Part shown: positions 60,501-64,000 of the stretch, one piece after another
Position numbering within the stretch: position 1 is the stretch's first letter
How the letters are laid out: every line of letters starts with the position of its first letter
Assembly: GCA_005408345.1 (NCBI GenBank)
Contig: SEMN01000151.1
Span: forward strand, 124,001 to 188,000
DNA: 64,000 bases
Direction: 5' to 3'
Source: Macquaria australasica
Taxonomy: Eukaryota > Chordata > Actinopteri > Centrarchiformes > Percichthyidae
Made by a program: the position numbers and the translations under genes
Notes under the pieces: model-generated
Seen by the model: the letters and a program-made list of their open reading frames with translations, nothing else
The model's database searches: none
What the model was told of the DNA's origin: nothing

Positions 60501-62673
60501 TTTTGTTTTGGAACAGATTTTCAAAGAATGTAAATGAGAAGCGAATGTCGTACCTCTGCACTGCTCACGCTTCGGCTGCGGGGAAGATCCTGGTTCATGT
60601 GGTCGTTAGCGTGATCATGGTCCTGGTTGTGATCATGGCTGTGGTCGTGGTCCTGGTCGTGGTCATGGTCCTGGTTAAGATGATCCCCCCGGCTGACTGC
60701 AGCCATCTGTATCTGGCTTTCAGTGACCAGTCTGGCAGCCACCCTGGTGGTTTGCTCCCCTGCAGGACTGGGTTGTTCTGGGCTGCTGTCCTGTCTCTTA
60801 TGAGCTTCATCTGGTTTCACCACCAGCTGGGCGCTGTACGCCGCCGTGGTGCCGACCTCCTGGGCCGCCGCTGTCTTCTTGTCGTGCAGGTTGTGATGGC
60901 TGTCCTGATCTTTTGATACTTCAGAGGCTTTTGGAAACTTTCTGGGCTGCGAGGGCTCGACGTGGACGCGTTTCTGGTGATGCGACTTGTTGGGTTGGTG
61001 GTGATGGTGGTGGTCGCCTTCCTGGTGCCGGTGGTGGTGGTGATGGTGATCATGGTGGCCTGTTTGCTCGTGATGTTGCACCATGACAGTCCTGATGCGA
61101 TCCAACCCCACGTTTTGTAGGAGACGCTTTAAACCGGCCAGGGAGATGGTCCCGTTTTCTCCGTATCTGTTCAATTCAATAAAACAATTTTACGAACCAA
61201 CAGAACAATTCCTGTTGTCACAGTATTTATGACCTGCCAGCGGGGAGTTCACTGCTATTTATGTACAAATTATTAATATTTCACCGGATACAGCTTTGAA
61301 TTTTTTTACTTCTCTAAGTGGACCAGCAGTGCACCGTTTTTCAAAAACTTTCAATATAAAAAGTGAACTTGAAGGAAACGATTTATGTTCTGCATCAGCT
61401 GTGAAAACTAAAAACTACTACTTTTATAAAAATAACCTTTTAAAATACTTTTGTATTTTTCCTAAACGAGTGAAAATTATAAAGGGATAAACACATTACA
61501 GGCAAACATCATTATTTTAACCAAACCCTCGTGTTTTTAAAGAACTGCTCTATATTTACCGGTGTGACGTAACTGAAATGAACATCTGATTTGTACTCAG
61601 CAGGTAGACACTGAACTACAGCAGCAGAATACAGTTCAACAGGAAGATACTTATGTGGACATACATGTGTTTGTATGCTGTGACTTTTTCGCTCTCACTT
61701 TTAATTCAAGATTTTTTACGTAACAGACTTGCAATACTTTCTACTTCAATTTCCACATTTGAAGAGGTTTTGATTAGTTTATTTCTCAGGTGCTGGCTGA
61801 CATTAATGGATCATCAGAGCTGTGTTTCTGATTTAAATCAAAATGTTGCCAATTTTAGAAATATGACTTCTTTTTTAAAAGAAGGATTTTGTAGAGAAAT
61901 GTGGTTATGTTTCTCAAAGTAAATGAAAAATATTGTTTTGGTTTTGATGCAGAAACTACGTATCATATCTTACACTTATTGAACGACACCAGCCCTCCTA
62001 TACTTTTATTACAAAAAAATATCTTAACATATTCAGACATCTTTAGTCACATCTCAGCTTTTAAGAATCAGATTTCCAAAATATCGCTCCTTTGTTTCAG
62101 TACACTGCATTACACACAATTCTCATCACATCTGCATAATTCAACTAAATCATCGCAGTATGATTATTTGTCAATAATATTGTGCAGCTTTATTGGATTT
62201 AAAGCTACAACTCACAATCATTCATTTAAAAAAAATCCAAAATTTGTCCGAAATGACAAAAACCTTCCAAACATGAGCGAAGCTTCAAGTGATGCCTTCA
62301 AATGGCTGATTTAGTGGGATTTTATTTTTTCGGTTTTTAATCATGTGAAGCATAAAACAAGCACATCTTTGTATCTGTGGAGCTGCAGCCGAGAAATGTT
62401 ACGTCATAAAAACTGTTGCTCAGTGACTCAGTGAGTTTTTTTATTTCTTTATACTTTGACAGGATCTCACCTGTTGAACAGAGCCTCCAGGTGTTGTCTC
62501 TGGCTCTGCTCGGCTCTCTGTGTGTCGACTACAGCAGACAGTAAACGCACCGCGCTGTTTGCCTGCGTAGTGGGGGGGCTGCAGTCTGAACCGGCTGAGC
62601 CGCCGCCGCCGGACAAACTGACGGCGAGGAGAAACATGACGGCCAACGCGGCCCGACTCCTCTCCTCCATCAT
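51562..62673 (-). CDS. slc39a6: zinc transporter ZIP6 (SLC39A6, LIV-1 subfamily), 11 coding exons
   Basis: Minus-strand exons: 62471-62673, 60554-61166, 59746-59893, 58151-58249, 57882-58051, 57115-57309, 56059-56143, 55098-55499, 53994-54074, 53612-53802 and 51562-51714. All have GT-AG borders and phases that join, giving 779 aa. There is an N-terminal signal peptide, then a His/Asp-rich ectodomain (about 95-250) containing RYGENGTISLAGLKRLLQNVGLD. A Cys-bearing prion-related segment (CLNASRIL ... FLCPALLNQID) precedes the membrane spans. AWVGGFVSI and MNRVFFKFLLSFLVALAVGT begin the transmembrane core. A long His-rich cytosolic loop lies in exon 8. HNFSDGLAIG (630-639) and HELPHELGDF (659 on) are the zinc-binding LIV-1 signatures. 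The exact loop CHSHFHDTVGQAD and MNRVFFKF favour ZIP6 over ZIP10. ZIP6 imports zinc across the plasma membrane, often as a heteromer with ZIP10. One difference: VALVDM is followed by MPEML at the last junction. A 5' UTR intron is likely, with acceptor TTTCGGCAG just before the ATG. Confidence 0.93.
51897..52496. mobile_element. piggyBac-like MITE (TTAA flanks) in the last slc39a6 intron
   Basis: Bounded by TTAA at 51897-51900 and 52493-52496. The left end is TTAAAGCTGGAGAGTTAGAG; the right end, reverse-complemented, is TTAAAGCTGCAGTGTGGAAC. Its termini resemble those of the element at 5387-6182. No transposase. Confidence 0.55.
52965..52986. repeat. (GT)n microsatellite
   Basis: A dinucleotide run in the last intron of slc39a6. 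Confidence 0.8.
54655..54675. repeat. (GATT)n microsatellite
   Basis: A short GATT tandem run in a slc39a6 intron. Confidence 0.7.
54800..55015. mobile_element. SINE-like dispersed repeat
   Basis: Contains CAAAGCGCTCTACAGATCGG, TTCAGTGTCTTGCCCAAGGA and GAGGATCGAACCACCAACCC. This widespread fish sequence has a tRNA-like B-box (GGATCGAACC in the reverse sense). It lies next to slc39a6 exon 8. Confidence 0.5.
55571..55830. repeat. dispersed repeat, copy 1 of a pair
   Basis: Shares with 63203-63455 a long colinear stretch: TCGAAGCCTTTATCATCACA, AAATACGACGACGGGATC, GATGAAACACCAGAT and ATTCCTAACCTTGAAAA. It lies in a slc39a6 intron. Confidence 0.75.
56645..56790. mobile_element. SINE-like fragment
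   Basis: AATCAATCAAACTTTATTTG followed by TATGGCACCTTTCATCTC, a frequent fish SINE/LINE-tail motif. AT-rich simple sequence follows to about 56960. Confidence 0.4.
58620..59327. mobile_element. hAT-type MITE with 8-bp target duplication
   Basis: Ends TAGGGCTGGGCGATA and, inverted, TAGGGCTGGGTGATA. Flanks CTGATAAT (58612-58619) and CTGATAAG (59328-59335) match at 7 of 8 bases. It sits in the slc39a6 intron between the exons at 58151 and 59746. Interior frames are not conserved. Confidence 0.75.
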
Positions 62674-62836
62674 CTCTGCCGAAACAAGTTAGAAGATCTG
62701 TTCAACTATTATTAGAAATAAGTTTTAACTGTTTTAGCACCATTTCTGTGAAAAGGAGAAAATCACACACACATTTTTATAAATTTTTTACAAAAACACA
62801 GGACTGAAAACAATATGTTTTGTGATAGAAACATTT

Positions 62837-63110
62837 AGGGCTGAACCAATTAGTCAAATAATCAATTAGTCAGCAATTAATCAGCAACTACTTTGACAGT
62901 CGAACATTCACTGGTTCTAGTTTCTCCATTTTAGGATTTGCTGTTTTATATCAAAGTAAACTGAATCTCTTTTGGACGAAACAAGACACTTGAAGGTAAT
63001 CGTGAAGGACATTTTTTACTATATGCTGACTTTTTATAGACCTAATTCTGAGCTGAGAAAATAATCAATGGATTAATCATTAATGAAAATAAATGGAGCT
63101 GCAGAAACTC
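62837..63110. mobile_element. MITE, same group as 1170-1450
   Basis: Begins AGGGCTGAACCAATTAGTCA and ends around AATGGAGCTGCAG, with the interior ATCAATTAGTCAGCAATTAA. It is the best preserved of the three copies. Confidence 0.45.
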
Positions 63111-63202
63111 TACAAGATCAACTACAGCACACTGAAAGAAAACATGAAGGATGCACAGCGTCAAATTCAAGCACTTTTTAAGCACTTTCAAGGTACCTAA
63201 AC

Positions 63203-63455
63203 CAAAAATGTCAAGAATCTCGAAGCCTTTATCATCACATCTAAACTGTTACTATAAATGCCAACAAACAAATACGACGACGGGATCATTTCATTTCAAA
63301 CATTCAAAGATTTTTGGTTTCCATGAGCGATTGTGTCGATGATGAAACACCAGATCATGTTGAAAATCAAGCATGTTTCAAGGAGTATATTCGAATTCAA
63401 GCATATTCCTAACCTTGAAAACATAACGGTTAAAATGAAGCATTTTCCAAACATT
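63203..63455. repeat. dispersed repeat, copy 2 of a pair
   Basis: Colinear with 55571-55830 over about 250 bp in the same orientation, with modest divergence. Confidence 0.75.
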
Positions 63456-64000
63456 CAAGACTTTGTACGAACCCTGAGAGCTGCAGGATATTTTGAATAA
63501 ATCGTGAACTGACGAAATGTGGCAGCCAGAAAATAATGAATCAAAAAGAGATTATTGCAGCGAAGCTTATTACACATTCTCACAATACAAGATTTAGAAC
63601 ATTTGTCTATGGAGTCTGGTAGTGACTGCCTGGTGCAGGACGTTTACAGGACTGTGACTGGATCCACTTCTGCTCCACATAAAGCTGATGATGCATTTTC
63701 TGAGAATTTCTACCCTGGAAATGTAAAATACCTCCATGAACAAGCAACCACAAACCAGCAGTCTGTTGATGAATGATTCATTGTGTGGAGCAGTGCAGCA
63801 AAGAGCATGCGAGTCTTCTGTTGTGTGTAAATATCCTGTAATGTATCTGCAATGCTTGTAATAGGTTTCCTATAAAGCTGAAGGTGACGTCGCTCGGTCT
63901 GCCTGACCAACAAGCCAAAACCCAAAGAGGAAAAGCAACAAATCCTCAAATTCAAGAAGTCTGAGGGAATATTGTGTCTTTAAAATCCTGTTCAGACATC

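Larger units (their letters stand above)
62674..64000. other. slc39a6: slc39a6 upstream / 5' UTR intron region
   Basis: Just upstream of the start codon a splice acceptor-like TTTCGGCAG suggests that the real promoter lies further right or beyond the window. The region contains two dispersed repeats (62837-63110 and 63203-63455) and no recognisable exon. Confidence 0.45.

Noticed and set aside
60479..60916. 145-codon plus-strand Val/Met-rich frame resembling a membrane protein
   Set aside because: Antisense reading of the His/Asp repeats in slc39a6 exon 2.
61653..62314. Two plus-strand frames (89 and 137 codons) in slc39a6 intron 1
   Set aside because: AT-rich, no domain, no splice context; they look like chance open frames.
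51562..62673. slc39a10 instead of slc39a6
   Set aside because: The exact wording around CHSHFHDT, MNRVFFKFLLSF and LLQNVGLD fits ZIP6; ZIP10 differs at these places.
1..64000. CRISPR arrays, bacterial operons, tRNA or rRNA genes
   Set aside because: The split genes and repeats are vertebrate; no spaced direct-repeat array or tRNA cloverleaf was found by eye.

Overview
The window is vertebrate nuclear DNA. It has split genes with GT-AG introns, much AT-rich non-coding sequence, and dense transposon remnants of teleost type (hAT and piggyBac-like MITEs, CR1/L2-like LINE pieces, fish SINEs). Two genes are clear fish orthologues of il20rb and slc39a6. A perciform-like (percomorph) teleost fits best, but the species cannot be fixed from this sequence.

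Layout. (1) 230-7491, + strand: il20rb, the interleukin-20 receptor beta chain, in 7 coding exons (310 aa). (2) 12.6-46.2 kb: an accessory immune-like cluster. Two stand-alone P-loop GTPase genes lie on the minus strand (12618-14315 and 41136-42998). Between them, on the plus strand, lies a large gene (30446-35164, two coding exons, 1270 aa). It fuses a stonustoxin-type (SNTX) MACPF/CDC-like N-terminal region and its helical and thioredoxin-like domains to two fibronectin III domains and the same GTPase plus Cys-rich plus coiled-coil module found in the flanking genes. (3) 51562-62673, minus strand: slc39a6 (ZIP6 zinc transporter) in 11 coding exons (779 aa).

How the cluster fits together. 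Three related copies of a 5' flanking unit are visible (about 24.06-24.63, 26.46-27.99 and 43.43-46.2 kb). Two keep a TATA box and a short non-coding first exon with a good splice donor, which suits a minus-strand GTPase gene. All three carry a GAAAGTGAAA core, the interferon-stimulated response element / IRF motif. The middle unit has no GTPase gene behind it and instead sits upstream of the SNTX-GTPase gene. My reading is an interferon-responsive family that arose by duplication of a divergent GTPase / SNTX-GTPase gene pair. Coding potential and motifs are seen directly; inducibility and function are inferred.

The remaining sequence is introns, intergenic AT-rich DNA and repeats. I mapped several non-autonomous transposons to probable ends by their terminal inverted repeats and target-site duplications.
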